From the NCBI RefSeq assembly GCF_000381025.1, contig NZ_KB905819.1, forward strand, positions 248,001-312,000: a DNA stretch of 64,000 bases. Direction: 5' to 3'. This document shows, piece after piece, positions 8,945-17,632 of the stretch (positions are counted from its first letter, which is position 1; every line of letters starts with the position of its first letter). The position numbers were made by a program, and so were the translations under genes. The DNA is from Streptomyces sulphureus DSM 40104 (GTDB lineage Bacteria; Actinomycetota; Actinomycetes; Streptomycetales; Streptomycetaceae). The notes under the pieces were generated by a model. It did no database searches. It worked only from the letters and a program-made list of their open reading frames with translations, and was not told the DNA's origin.

Positions 8945-11110
8945 ATGAATGAGCTGCCACAGGACGCGTTGGACGCCATGACGGGAGCCGAGGTTCGCAA
9001 CAGTGTCAGCGGCACGGTCAACGGTCCAGTGGTGCAGGCTCGGGATATCCAGGGTGACGTTCACGTCCACACCGCGTGTCCCGGTCCGGTGGTGCCTCGG
9101 CAGTTGCCCGCGGCGCCCCTCGCATTCATCGGACGGAACGCTGAACTCGCGTCGCTCAGCAGCGCTCTTGAAGCGAGCGTGCCAGCGGGCTCGCCCGTCG
9201 TGATCTCCGCAATCGGCGGTACTGGTGGCATAGGGAAGACGTGGCTGGCGCTGCACTGGGCGCACCAGCACATCAACCGGTTCCCAGACGGACAGCTCTT
9301 CGTCAATCTGCGCGGTTTCGACCCCAGCGACCAACCGGTGACCCCGCACGAGGCAGTGAGGGGCTTCCTCGATGCGCTCGTCGTGGATCAAAAAGAAATC
9401 CCAGCAGAACCCGATTCCCAGCTCGCCATGTTCCGCAGCCTCGTAGCGCAGCGCCGGATGCTGATCGTGCTGGACAATGCCCGTGATAGTGACCAGGTGG
9501 CACAGCTCATTCCAGGAAGTCCGAAGTGCACCGTCCTGGTGACAAGCCGTGATCGGATGGCGGGCTTGTCAGCGACACACGGCGCCCACATGCTCTCGGT
9601 CAACACGCTTGATCAGGCCGAAGCGCGGATGCTGTTGTGCCGTCGTTTGGGCGAGGATCGGCTGGCGGCTGAACCCGCTGCTGTCGCGGAGCTGGTGACG
9701 TGGTGTGCGGGGCTCCCCCTTGCACTGAGCGTCGTCGCCAGCCATGCAGGTCTGCAGCCCCGAGCCCCGCTTGCTGACTTCGCCGCTGAGTTGCGTGATG
9801 CTTCCACTAGGTTGGAAGCTCTTGACGCAGGCACGTCGGCTACGCGGTTGGAGTCGGTGCTCTCGTGGTCGTACCAGGCCCTCACAGCAGAGCAAGCTGC
9901 GGTCTTCCGATTGGTCGGGCTAGCCCCTGGCTCTGACCTAAGCCTCCATGCCGCTGCCAGTCTCATGGGCGGACCAGTTGCCCGGGCCCGTAAGGTTCTA
10001 CGGTCGCTGGAACGCGCCTCCTTGGTGGAGCAACTAGGCGCTGACCACTACCGCATGCACGACCTTGTCCGGCTGTACGCGGCGGAGCGCGCACACGCCG
10101 ATCACCCGCACGATGAATGCACTGCGGGCCTGCAACGTATGGCCGAGTTCTGCGCTCGCACCGCGCATGACGCAGATGTACTTATTGCTCCGCACCACGC
10201 GGCAATTGAACTCGGTGAGCGATCCCTCGGATGTCGGCCGCAACCCCTTGCCAGTGCGGAAGCCGCATGGGAGTGGTTCAGCGTCGAACGCGCCAACGTG
10301 ATGGCGGTTCTGCACATGGCAGCCGGAAGACAATGGCATGCCCGTGTCTGGCAGTTGGCGTGGGCCCTTACGACTTTTCAGCTACGGCAAGGTCACCTCC
10401 ACGACAACCTCATTGCCTGGCGGGCCGGCGCAGACGCATCAAAGCACCTCAACGACCCTCCCACCCGGACCCGTTCATACCGTCACCTCGGCCGTGCATG
10501 CGCACAACTCGGCCGCCACGAGGAAGCGTTGACTCACCTCGAAGAAGGACTCACCGGAGCGATAGCGGACGGCGATGCCCTCGGGCAGGCACACACTCAC
10601 CGGGCCATCGCCAAAGCGTGGGAGGAACAGGGGGACAACCAGCAGGCACTCCAACACGCTCACCGGGCACTTGAACTCTACGACGAGCTAGGAGTCCAGG
10701 TCAGCGGCTCTCATGCGCTCAACGAAGTCGGCTGGTACGCCGCAAAGCTGGGCCGCTTCGACCAGGCCAGCCAGCACTGCGCCGACGCCCTGACGAGGTG
10801 CCGCACAAACAACGACCGAAGCGGCGAAGCAAGAACTCTTATCAGCTTGGGCTACATCGACCATCACACAGGAAGGCCTCACACGGCAGCCGGCCGCTTC
10901 CGCCAGGCCATCGCTCTCTATTCCGCGCTTGGCGACACCACTGCCGAAGCCGACGCTCTGGAACACCTTGGGCATGCTCTCGCTGGCTACGACACAGACG
11001 ACGCCCGCCGTTCCTGGCAGCAAGCTTTTGATCTCTACTCGTCCCAGCATCGAGAGCTCGACGCCCGGCGCATTCAGACGCGCATCGAGGGCCTCTCGGG
11101 CGTTTTCTGA
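8945..11110 (+). CDS. STAND NTPase: NB-ARC ATPase with TPR repeats and an amyloid-like N-terminal motif
   Basis: A 721-residue NLR-like signalling ATPase. Residues 17-42 form a short motif rich in V, G, Q and H, with GTVNGPVVQARDIQG at its core. An NB-ARC module follows: FIGRNAEL at 61-68, Walker A GGTGGIGKT at 91-99, Walker B LIVLDN ending near Asp177, and a sensor-type TSRDR. After a winged-helix-like part come TPR-like repeats from about residue 500 (TRSYRHLGRACAQLGRHEEA, ARTLISLGYIDHHTGRPHTA). No HTH or enzyme domain precedes the ATPase, unlike AfsR-type regulators. ATG 8945 starts just before the motif; there is no strong ribosome-binding site. GC is clearly lower than in the neighbours. 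The function is unknown; a regulatory or defence sensor is plausible. Confidence 0.85.
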   Translation: MNELPQDALDAMTGAEVRNSVSGTVNGPVVQARDIQGDVHVHTACPGPVVPRQLPAAPLAFIGRNAELASLSSALEASVPAGSPVVISAIGGTGGIGKTWLALHWAHQHINRFPDGQLFVNLRGFDPSDQPVTPHEAVRGFLDALVVDQKEIPAEPDSQLAMFRSLVAQRRMLIVLDNARDSDQVAQLIPGSPKCTVLVTSRDRMAGLSATHGAHMLSVNTLDQAEARMLLCRRLGEDRLAAEPAAVAELVTWCAGLPLALSVVASHAGLQPRAPLADFAAELRDASTRLEALDAGTSATRLESVLSWSYQALTAEQAAVFRLVGLAPGSDLSLHAAASLMGGPVARARKVLRSLERASLVEQLGADHYRMHDLVRLYAAERAHADHPHDECTAGLQRMAEFCARTAHDADVLIAPHHAAIELGERSLGCRPQPLASAEAAWEWFSVERANVMAVLHMAAGRQWHARVWQLAWALTTFQLRQGHLHDNLIAWRAGADASKHLNDPPTRTRSYRHLGRACAQLGRHEEALTHLEEGLTGAIADGDALGQAHTHRAIAKAWEEQGDNQQALQHAHRALELYDELGVQVSGSHALNEVGWYAAKLGRFDQASQHCADALTRCRTNNDRSGEARTLISLGYIDHHTGRPHTAAGRFRQAIALYSALGDTTAEADALEHLGHALAGYDTDDARRSWQQAFDLYSSQHRELDARRIQTRIEGLSGVF

Positions 11111-11129
11111 AACAGCAGGCGCACTCCAC

Positions 11130-11963
11130 TCAGACCGTGAACAGGCCGTCCTGTACGTACTGGACGACTTGTCGCTCCGGGTAAAATAGTCCCAGCAGCA
11201 TAAATGTCTTGGGATGCTTGGCCATGTTTCCGACGAAGAAATGGACCGCGCGGTTCGGGGAACATACCTGTTCGTGCCACCGCTTCCGTAGTGCATCGCG
11301 CACTTGGCTCTCCCCGTACTTGCGCAGAAACTTACGGTAGGATTGCCCGGCCTCCCAGTCTTTCAGTCCCATGTCGTGCGTCGGACAGTCGTCTTCCGAG
11401 CAACGGAACCTGTATCGGAAGTCGAGTGGTACCCACTCCAGCGGACTCAAATCCTGGTCGAACAGATCCATTTGGTCGGTTAGTGCGGCTTTCGAAGCAG
11501 ACCAGGGAGCAGCCGGTTCCAGGCGGAAGTGAGTGACCTCCGCAGGACGAAAGACCCCAAGGGAGGTTCCTCGCTCCTCCTGGTCCTTCTTGATGGCGCA
11601 CAGCGACGAAGCGACCAGCGGTTCAACGTACTTGTACCGCTCTTTCCATCCCTCGTGAGAGGGTACCGTTCCCAAGATCTCTAATGTGTCGAGGTCCGGG
11701 CGTAAACTTTCCGGCCGCGAGTCCTGCTTGTCGCTATGCGGCTCAACGTCAACTTCAACGATCGAGTATTTGGGGAACTGCGATCCCTCACCCAGGAGCC
11801 GGAAGGGAACGGGGAAGAGGCGTACGTGTTCCGGCGGCCCCTTATCCAGGCGTATGCCAGCTACGCAGCTCGTCTCCCGATACTTGTTGGAAAGTTCCGG
11901 ATACGTCTTGACCGTGATCATGATTCGTGCACGTTGTCGCTTCGTGGACGACAATGCAGCCAT
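11130..11963 (-). CDS. Unrecognised protein paired with XRE-DUF488, contains a TTA codon
   Basis: A 277-residue soluble protein of a family I cannot name. It starts MAALSSTKRQRARIMITVKT, with a good ribosome-binding site (GGAGGGG, 7 nt spacing). The N-terminal half has strand-rich stretches such as ETSCVAGIRLDKGPPEHVRL and YSIVEVDVEPH. A Cys/His cluster (CSEDDCPTHD) follows near residue 200 and could bind a metal. The C-terminus has AVHFFVGNMAKHPKTFMLLG. One Leu codon (PESLRPD) is TTA at 11703-11705, so translation should depend on the bldA tRNA. The gene lies 86 bp after the XRE-DUF488 gene on the same strand and is probably in one operon with it. Low GC and the TTA suggest horizontal acquisition. 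Confidence 0.82.
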   Translation of the reverse strand: MAALSSTKRQRARIMITVKTYPELSNKYRETSCVAGIRLDKGPPEHVRLFPVPFRLLGEGSQFPKYSIVEVDVEPHSDKQDSRPESLRPDLDTLEILGTVPSHEGWKERYKYVEPLVASSLCAIKKDQEERGTSLGVFRPAEVTHFRLEPAAPWSASKAALTDQMDLFDQDLSPLEWVPLDFRYRFRCSEDDCPTHDMGLKDWEAGQSYRKFLRKYGESQVRDALRKRWHEQVCSPNRAVHFFVGNMAKHPKTFMLLGLFYPERQVVQYVQDGLFTV

Positions 11964-12049
11964 GAGGCGCCCCTCCGTCGATCCTCCGATTCGATTGCAG
12001 GAGAGGCGGGGCCCGTAGGCAAGAGCGCCTACGGGTGCGAGGGACGAAC

Positions 12050-12730
12050 TCAGGCCAAGGGGATGACGGACACGGCGGCCTGCCTGCGAACGGCCTCTAG
12101 GACGACCTGGCGATGGCAGCGGCTCTCGTCCTTTTCGAAGCACAGAACCGCGACCCGAGACCGTCGGGCACGCTGAGCAAGGTGCCCCAGGTCGGACTGC
12201 GCCTTCTCGGCTTGAAGCACGCCGCGAAAGCGGGCCCGTCCCACGTCGAGGCGCCCATCCCAGAATGGTGCCCGGTTGTCCTTCGGGTTGCCTAGACTCC
12301 GCAGGTGCGTGTACTCGATACCGGCTTCGGCGAGCGCATGATCAAGGCGGGTCTTGCTGAAACCCTTCTTACGGCTGATCGGCGTGAGCCGTACGTCCGC
12401 CACGACGTCGATGTGGCTGTCGAGGAGAGAGCTGACAAACGAGTCGATGTCCCGCCCTTCGTAGCCTGCGGACCACAAGCCGGGAGGCGCCTTGGTCTCT
12501 TGAAAAAGCTCGTCAAGAGAGACCTCTAGAGCCTCAGCGATGGTGCCGACGGTAAAGAAACCTGGCTGGATTGCTCCCCCGCTTTCCAAGCGGGCCAACG
12601 TGTTGGCGGTGATGCCCGTTTCCTTGGCGAGCCGCTCACGCGTCCATCCGCGGGCTTCCCTCAGCGCTCGCACACGCCGGGCGAGAGTGCGGGCGTGGTT
12701 GTGGGGATGCGCTGAGTGATGAGCTGTCAT
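12050..12730 (-). CDS. XRE helix-turn-helix fused to DUF488
   Basis: A 226-residue two-domain protein. Residues 13-77 are an XRE/Cro DNA-binding domain (RALREARGWTRERLAKETGI, then TANTLARLESGG). Residues about 84-226 are a DUF488 domain with its conserved features: SAGYEGRDI, VVADVRLTPIS, YTHLRSLGNPKDN and a C-terminal LCFEKDESRCHR with Cys205, His206 and Arg207. DUF488 is of unknown biochemical role; the Cys-His-Arg end suggests a catalytic or metal site. The ATG at 12730 has no clear Shine-Dalgarno sequence and may be leaderless. It is the first gene of a two-gene minus-strand unit, so the HTH domain may control the pair's own promoter. Confidence 0.9.
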   Translation of the reverse strand: MTAHHSAHPHNHARTLARRVRALREARGWTRERLAKETGITANTLARLESGGAIQPGFFTVGTIAEALEVSLDELFQETKAPPGLWSAGYEGRDIDSFVSSLLDSHIDVVADVRLTPISRKKGFSKTRLDHALAEAGIEYTHLRSLGNPKDNRAPFWDGRLDVGRARFRGVLQAEKAQSDLGHLAQRARRSRVAVLCFEKDESRCHRQVVLEAVRRQAAVSVIPLA

Positions 12731-12904
12731 GTGGGGTGAGCTTAATGTCCGTTGACGTAGTTCGGCATGGTGACTTCGGTCAACTGTGGGCCTGGAGCGC
12801 TGGTTTGGTGTCGGGAGTGCTCGTGCCTGCTGACTCCGCGGAGTCTCAGAGCGCGCTCCGGGGCGGGCTTGACCGAGATCGTCTCTCAGGCTGCCTTTGC
12901 AATA

Positions 12905-12946
12905 GATCAGGGACCCGACCCGTTCTCACGGATCAGGCCCCTGATC
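12905..12946 (-). terminator. Terminator-like repeats after tRNA-Pro
   Basis: Just past the 3' end of tRNA-Pro, GATCAGGG (12905-12912) can pair with CCCTGATC (12939-12946). A second copy GATCAGG at 12931-12937 can pair with the same right arm in a tight hairpin. The repeat lies where a tRNA terminator is expected. Confidence 0.5.
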
Positions 12947-12958
12947 TTGTTTCTTCAG

Positions 12959-13032
12959 TCGGGGTGGCGGGATTTGAACCCACGGCCTCTTCGTCCCGAA
13001 CGAAGCGCGCTGCCAAGCTGCGCTACACCCCG
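12959..13032 (-). tRNA. tRNA-Pro (CGG anticodon)
   Basis: A 74-nt cloverleaf on the minus strand. The acceptor stem CGGGGTG pairs with CACCCCG at the 3' side and the discriminator base is A. The anticodon arm CTTCG-TTCGGGA-CGAAG gives anticodon CGG (reads CCG proline codons). The T arm contains GTTCAAATC. No CCA is encoded, as is usual in Streptomyces. Its 3' end faces the low-GC island at 8.6-12.9 kb, the usual orientation for an element inserted at a tRNA. Confidence 0.95.
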
Positions 13033-13213
13033 AAGCAACGACGACTACTCTAGCCCAGCATCGCCCAGACGCGAAATCCGGTATCCCCGCACGCGAGAGG
13101 GGCGCGGACCGGTCGGACGACGGGGAATGCGACGGGGTACCGCCCGGGCACGAAGGGGCCCGGGCGGATCAGCCGGCCGCGGGTCCGGCTCGCGCGTGAG
13201 GGAACCCGAACCG

Positions 13214-14155
13214 TCAACCCCGTTCCGTCAACGTGAGCAGCGTGGCCTCCGGCGGGCAGGCGAACCGCACCGGGGTGTACCGGTTGGTTCCGCAGCCCGC
13301 CGAGACGTGGAGGTACGACTCGTTGCCGCCGGCGCGGTGGCCGGAGAGGCCCTTGACGCGGTCGGTGTCGAGGTCGCAGTTGGTGACCAGGGCGCCGTAG
13401 AAGGGGACACAGAGCTGGCCGCCGTGGGTGTGGCCGGCGAGGATCAGCGGGTAGCGGTCGGCGGTGAAGGCGTCGAGGACGCGGAGGTAGGGGGCGTGGA
13501 CGACGGCGAGCGAGAGGTCGGCGTCGGCTTCCGGGCCCCCGGCGACCTCGGCGTAGCGGTCGCGCTTGATGTGCGGGTCGTCGAGACCGGTGAGGGCGAT
13601 CTCGGTGCCGTCGTCGAGCTTGAGGCGGCCGCGGGTGTTGGAGAGGCCGACCCAGCCTGCCGCGTCGAAGGAGTCGCGCAGGCCCTCCCACGGGTTGTGG
13701 ACGGCGCCGACGGCGGGCGGGTTGCCGTTGAGGCCGTGGCGGCCCGTCGCGCGTTCCATGAGGTACTTCGCGGGGTTGCGCAGTTTCGGGCCGTAGTAGT
13801 CGTTGGAGCCGAAGACGTAGGCGCCGGGGAACTCCATGAGCGGTCCGAGTGCGTCGAGCACCTCGGGGACGGCCTCCGGGTCGGAGAGGTTGTCGCCGGT
13901 GTTGATCACGAAGTCGGGGCGGAGCCCGGCGAGGGAGCGCAGCCACTGCTGCTTCCTGCGCTGTCCGCCGACCATGTGGATGTCCGAGACCTGGAGGACG
14001 CGCAACGGGTGCATGCCGCGCGGCAGCACGGGGACGCTGACGCGTCGCAGCCGGAAGGAGCGGACTTCGACGCCCGCCGCGTAGCCGAGGCAGGCCGCGC
14101 CCACCGTGGTGATGCCGAGGGCGGTCTTCAGGGGGAGCCGGTATCGCGCGCGCAT
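13214..14155 (-). CDS. Membrane-anchored metallophosphoesterase
   Basis: A 313-residue calcineurin-like phosphoesterase. The N-terminus has a short basic stretch and one hydrophobic helix (TALGITTVGAACLGYAAGVE), so the catalytic domain is probably held outside the membrane. Metal ligands are in place: DIHM near residue 57 (motif DxH), GDN (INTGDNLSD), GSND (VFGSNDYYG), then VVHAPY and GHTHGGQ toward the C-terminus. The ATG at 14155 begins MRARYRLPLKTALG. Substrate is unknown; relatives act on nucleotides or lipid-linked phosphates. It is transcribed away from the yqeY gene, 130 bp apart, so a divergent promoter region lies between them. Confidence 0.92.
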   Translation of the reverse strand: MRARYRLPLKTALGITTVGAACLGYAAGVEVRSFRLRRVSVPVLPRGMHPLRVLQVSDIHMVGGQRRKQQWLRSLAGLRPDFVINTGDNLSDPEAVPEVLDALGPLMEFPGAYVFGSNDYYGPKLRNPAKYLMERATGRHGLNGNPPAVGAVHNPWEGLRDSFDAAGWVGLSNTRGRLKLDDGTEIALTGLDDPHIKRDRYAEVAGGPEADADLSLAVVHAPYLRVLDAFTADRYPLILAGHTHGGQLCVPFYGALVTNCDLDTDRVKGLSGHRAGGNESYLHVSAGCGTNRYTPVRFACPPEATLLTLTERG

Positions 14156-14285
14156 GCGGCCATCGTCGCAGACCCCCGCGGGGCGCGGCAGCGGGTCGGG
14201 AGGAGCGGCCGACCGCTTCGGGAGTGCTCGGTCACGGAGCGTGCAGAGGAGGTGCCGGCTGCGGGGCTGCTGGCAGACTGTGTCC

Positions 14286-14747
14286 ATGACCACCCTCAAG
14301 TCCCGTCTGCACGAGGACCTCACCGCCGCCATCAAGGCGCGGGACGAGGTCCGCTCCGCCACGCTCCGGATGGCCCTCGCCGCTGTCACCAAGGAGGAGG
14401 TCGCGGGGAAGGAGGCGCGGGAGCTCTCCGACGAGGAGGTGCTCGCCGTGCTCACCAGCGAGTCGAAAAAGCGCCGTGAGGCCGCCGAGGCGTTCACCGA
14501 CGGCGGGCGCGAGGAGCAGGCGGCGCGGGAGCGCGCCGAGGGTGCGGTGCTGGAGGAGTACCTCCCCGCGCAGTTGACGGACGAGGAGCTGACGGCGCTC
14601 GTCGGCGAGGCGGTCGCCGAGGCGAGGGCGGAGGGCGCCGAGGGCCCGAAGGCGATGGGTGCGGTGATGAAGCTGCTGAAGCCGCGCACCGCCGGCCGGG
14701 CCGACGGCAAGCGTCTCGCGGCGGAGGTGAAGCGGCAGCTCTCGTAG
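14286..14747 (+). CDS. GatB/YqeY domain protein
   Basis: A 153-residue protein of the YqeY family, related to the C-terminal tRNA-contacting domain of GatB. It begins MTTLKSRLHEDLTAAIKARD and carries the family motifs ESKKRREAAEAF, LEEYLPAQLTDEEL and GAVMKLLKPRTAGRADGK. The role is not settled; a link to tRNA or aminoacylation quality is assumed from GatB. The gene is followed by a strong bidirectional terminator and converges with the penicillin-binding protein gene. Confidence 0.93.
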   Translation: MTTLKSRLHEDLTAAIKARDEVRSATLRMALAAVTKEEVAGKEARELSDEEVLAVLTSESKKRREAAEAFTDGGREEQAARERAEGAVLEEYLPAQLTDEELTALVGEAVAEARAEGAEGPKAMGAVMKLLKPRTAGRADGKRLAAEVKRQLS

Positions 14748-14760
14748 GAGGCACCGCATG

Positions 14761-14800
14761 CGAGAAGGGGCGTCCCGCTGGTACGGGGCGCCCCTTCTCG
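14761..14800. terminator. Bidirectional terminator between yqeY and the PBP gene
   Basis: A perfect 12-bp inverted repeat (CGAGAAGGGGCG and CGCCCCTTCTCG, with a 16-nt loop) lies between two convergent genes. Both stops are within 20 bp of it, so it probably ends both transcripts. Confidence 0.85.
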
Positions 14801-14815
14801 TGCACCGGATGGTGG

Positions 14816-17050
14816 CTACCGGCCGAAGTCCCAGCCGCCGTTGTCGTTCCCGCGGCCGCCGTCACCGCCGCCGAGGACGTCCGGCGGGATGCTGAAGTCG
14901 GGCAGCGGGTTGTCGTCGGGCTTGTCGTGGTCCGGCTTGTTGTTGCCGCCGGGCTTGTTGTTCCGGTTGGGGCGCTTCTTGTTCTTGCGGTTGTCCTTCT
15001 TGTCGTCCTTGATCTTGACGTTCTTGAACTTCTGCGCGGGCTTGTCGGCGAGCGCGCCCGTCATCATGTCCCGCCAGATCGGTCCCGGTACCTCGCCGCC
15101 GAAGACCTTGTCGTAGGTGCGGCCGCCGATGCTGATGTCCTTCATCTGCACCTGGTGGTTGGGGTCGCCGACCCAGACCGCGCCCGACATGTTCGGCGCG
15201 TAGCCCACGAACCAGGCGGCGTACCGGTTGTCGGTCGTACCGGTCTTGCCCGCGCTGTCGCGCCCGCCGAGCCCGGCCTGCTTGCCCGTGCCGTCCTCGA
15301 CGACGCCGCGGAGCAGCGCGTTGACGGTGTCCGCCGTCTTCGCCGACATCGCCCGCTCACACTCGGTCTTGGGGACGGAGAGCTGCTTGCCCTGCGCGTC
15401 GGTGATCGACTCGATGGCGACGGGCGTGCAGTGGACGCCGCGGTTGGCGAAGGTGGCGTACCCCTCGGCCATCGTCAGCGGGGAGACCTCCTGGGTGCCG
15501 AGGGAGATCGAAGGCACCTGGTCGAGGTCCTTCCCGTCGGCGCGCTCGATGCCCATCTTCTTGGACATGTCGGTCACCGGGCAGATCCCGATCTGGCTTA
15601 TCAGCGAGACGAAGTAGGTGTTGACCGACTTCGCGGTCGCCTCCTTCATCCGGTACGGGCCGACTTCCTTGCGGTTCTCGTTCTCGACCGGTGCGCTGCC
15701 GCTCCACTGCCCCTTGCAGGTGTTGACGGGCGAGGGGTACTTCATCCGGTACGGGGAGGAGTACCTCTGGTACGGGCTCATGCCGCGGTCGAGGCCGGCC
15801 GCCGCTATCACCGGCTTGAAGGTGGAGCCCGGCTGGTAGCCGGCGCCGCCGCCCATGTCGTCGTCGACGGCGAGGTTTATCTCGGTGTCGTTCTTGCCGA
15901 GCCCGTACGGCCTGGACTGGCCCATGCCGAGGATCTTGCCGCTCCCCGGCTCGACGATGGAGACGGCGGTCGCCACCTTGTCGTCCTTGTGGACGTGCTT
16001 CTCGATCGACGCGTTGACGGAGCTCTGCGCCTTCGGGTCGAGCGTGGTCTTGACCGTCAGCCCGCCCTGGTCCCAGCGCTTGCTTCTGGCCTTCTCCGTC
16101 TTGCCGAAGGCGGGGTCGTTGAGGAAGACCCTGCGGACGTAGTCGCAGAAGTGCCCGGCGCCGCTGTTCGCCGTGATGCAGCCGTTCTTCGGCTGGCTCA
16201 TCTTCAGTTCGATCGGCTTGGCGCGCGCGGCCTTCGCCTCGTCCCGGGTGATGTCGCCGTGCTGCACCATCCTCGCGAGGACGGTGTTGCGTCGCTTCAG
16301 CGCCTCGTCCTCGTTGCTGACGGGGTCGTAGCGGGTGGGGGACTGCACGAGGCCGGCGAGGAGCGCGGACTCACCGAGCGTCAGGTCCTTCGCCGACTTG
16401 GTGAAGTACCGCTGCGCGGCCGCCTCGGCGCCGTACGCCTGCTGCCCGAAGAAGGTGATGTTGAGGTAGTTCTCCAGGATGCGGCGCTTCCCGAGCTCTT
16501 CCTCGATCTGGATCGCGTACTTGAGCTCCTTGATCTTGCGCCCGACGGTCTGCTGCGTGGCCTGTGCGACCTTGTCGGCGTCGTTCCCCGCCTCCTCGAC
16601 GAAGACGTTCTTGACGTACTGCTGGGTCAGCGTCGACGCGCCCTGGGAGACGCCGCCCTCCTGTGCGTTGCGGTTGAGTGCGCGGAGGACACCCTTGAGG
16701 TCGACGGCGCCGTGCTCGTAGAAGCGCGCGTCCTCGATGGCGACGATCGCCTTGCGCAGGTGGGGCGCGATGTCCTTGAGATCGACCACGGTGCGGTCGC
16801 GCGAGTAGATCTTGGCGATCTCGCTGCCCGTGCTGTCGAGGATGGTCGTCCGCTGGCTCAGCGGCGGGCGCTTGAGGTCGGTCGGCAGCTCGTCGAACCC
16901 CTCGGCCGAGCCCTTCGCCGCCAGGCCCAGGGAACCGACTGCGGGCAGGGCGAGCCCGGCCAGCACGGCTCCGGCGAGCACGCTGACTCCCAGGAACTTG
17001 GCGGCCTGCTGCGTGGCGGTCAACCCGCCGCCAGAGCGCTTCTTTGCCAT
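14816..17050 (-). CDS. Class A penicillin-binding protein (transglycosylase/transpeptidase)
   Basis: A 744-residue bifunctional enzyme that polymerises and cross-links peptidoglycan. The N-terminal basic stretch precedes one membrane helix (about residues 18-45). The GT51 glycosyltransferase domain has the catalytic Glu106 in AIEDARFYEHG, then QGASTLTQQYVKN. The transpeptidase domain has all three motifs: Ser409-Thr-Phe-Lys412, Ser475-Val-Asn477 and Lys602-Thr-Gly604. The C-terminus (from about residue 680) is an Asn/Lys/Pro/Gly/Asp-rich tail, usual in Streptomyces PBPs, with no PASTA domain. The start MAKKRSGGGL has only a weak ribosome-binding site. The gene is transcribed away from wblA. 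Confidence 0.96.
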   Translation of the reverse strand: MAKKRSGGGLTATQQAAKFLGVSVLAGAVLAGLALPAVGSLGLAAKGSAEGFDELPTDLKRPPLSQRTTILDSTGSEIAKIYSRDRTVVDLKDIAPHLRKAIVAIEDARFYEHGAVDLKGVLRALNRNAQEGGVSQGASTLTQQYVKNVFVEEAGNDADKVAQATQQTVGRKIKELKYAIQIEEELGKRRILENYLNITFFGQQAYGAEAAAQRYFTKSAKDLTLGESALLAGLVQSPTRYDPVSNEDEALKRRNTVLARMVQHGDITRDEAKAARAKPIELKMSQPKNGCITANSGAGHFCDYVRRVFLNDPAFGKTEKARSKRWDQGGLTVKTTLDPKAQSSVNASIEKHVHKDDKVATAVSIVEPGSGKILGMGQSRPYGLGKNDTEINLAVDDDMGGGAGYQPGSTFKPVIAAAGLDRGMSPYQRYSSPYRMKYPSPVNTCKGQWSGSAPVENENRKEVGPYRMKEATAKSVNTYFVSLISQIGICPVTDMSKKMGIERADGKDLDQVPSISLGTQEVSPLTMAEGYATFANRGVHCTPVAIESITDAQGKQLSVPKTECERAMSAKTADTVNALLRGVVEDGTGKQAGLGGRDSAGKTGTTDNRYAAWFVGYAPNMSGAVWVGDPNHQVQMKDISIGGRTYDKVFGGEVPGPIWRDMMTGALADKPAQKFKNVKIKDDKKDNRKNKKRPNRNNKPGGNNKPDHDKPDDNPLPDFSIPPDVLGGGDGGRGNDNGGWDFGR

Positions 17051-17632
17051 GGGTAGAGCCTACGTTCTGATTCGCCGGACAGGGGACCATGTGTTCGCCT
17101 AACCTGGTCGCGGCTCCCCGGTCGGGTTCGGCGCACCCGGTGCACGGCCTTTTCCGGGTGGCCGCGCGGGCTCGCGCCGGCGCAGCTTTCTCCGTACGAC
17201 CTGCTCCCGCCGCCCCACGGCTCAGCAGTACCCGCTTGTCCCAGTCGTTCCTTCCGCCTTTGTTCCAGACCGAGTTGAGCACGACCGCTCACGAGGCTCC
17301 GCGGTGGTGCGTACCTCCGCTCCCCTCTGCGGGGAGAGACATGTTCGGGGTGCCGAACGCTTGCCGGAGGGTCGGTGCGCTCCACGCCGTACCGGTCCGC
17401 CGGTCACAATCGAACGGGCAACTCGCCCTGTACGCACGGGAGCTCGCGCTTGTCCATCGCTCACTCCGTTGGGTGATCTGCCGCGTACGCATAGTCCTTT
17501 CGGGCCATCCAAGATTGGGCCCGAAGGGGGTGTTGTGCCCTGCCCACCTTCCGTAACGTCCTCAACTGGCAACGGTGAATATGCCGTTGCCGCCGTGGGG
17601 GAGCCTCGATTCGGGAGAGGACGGCGCCGGCA
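17051..17632. other. Long upstream region of wblA
   Basis: A 582-bp gap between the divergent PBP and wblA genes with no coding signal on either strand. Relative to the neighbours it is less GC-biased at around 17400-17600. A long leader or several promoter elements for wblA are likely, but I cannot pick out a clear -10/-35 pair or operator. GGGAGAGG at about 17612-17619 serves as the wblA ribosome-binding site. Confidence 0.4.
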
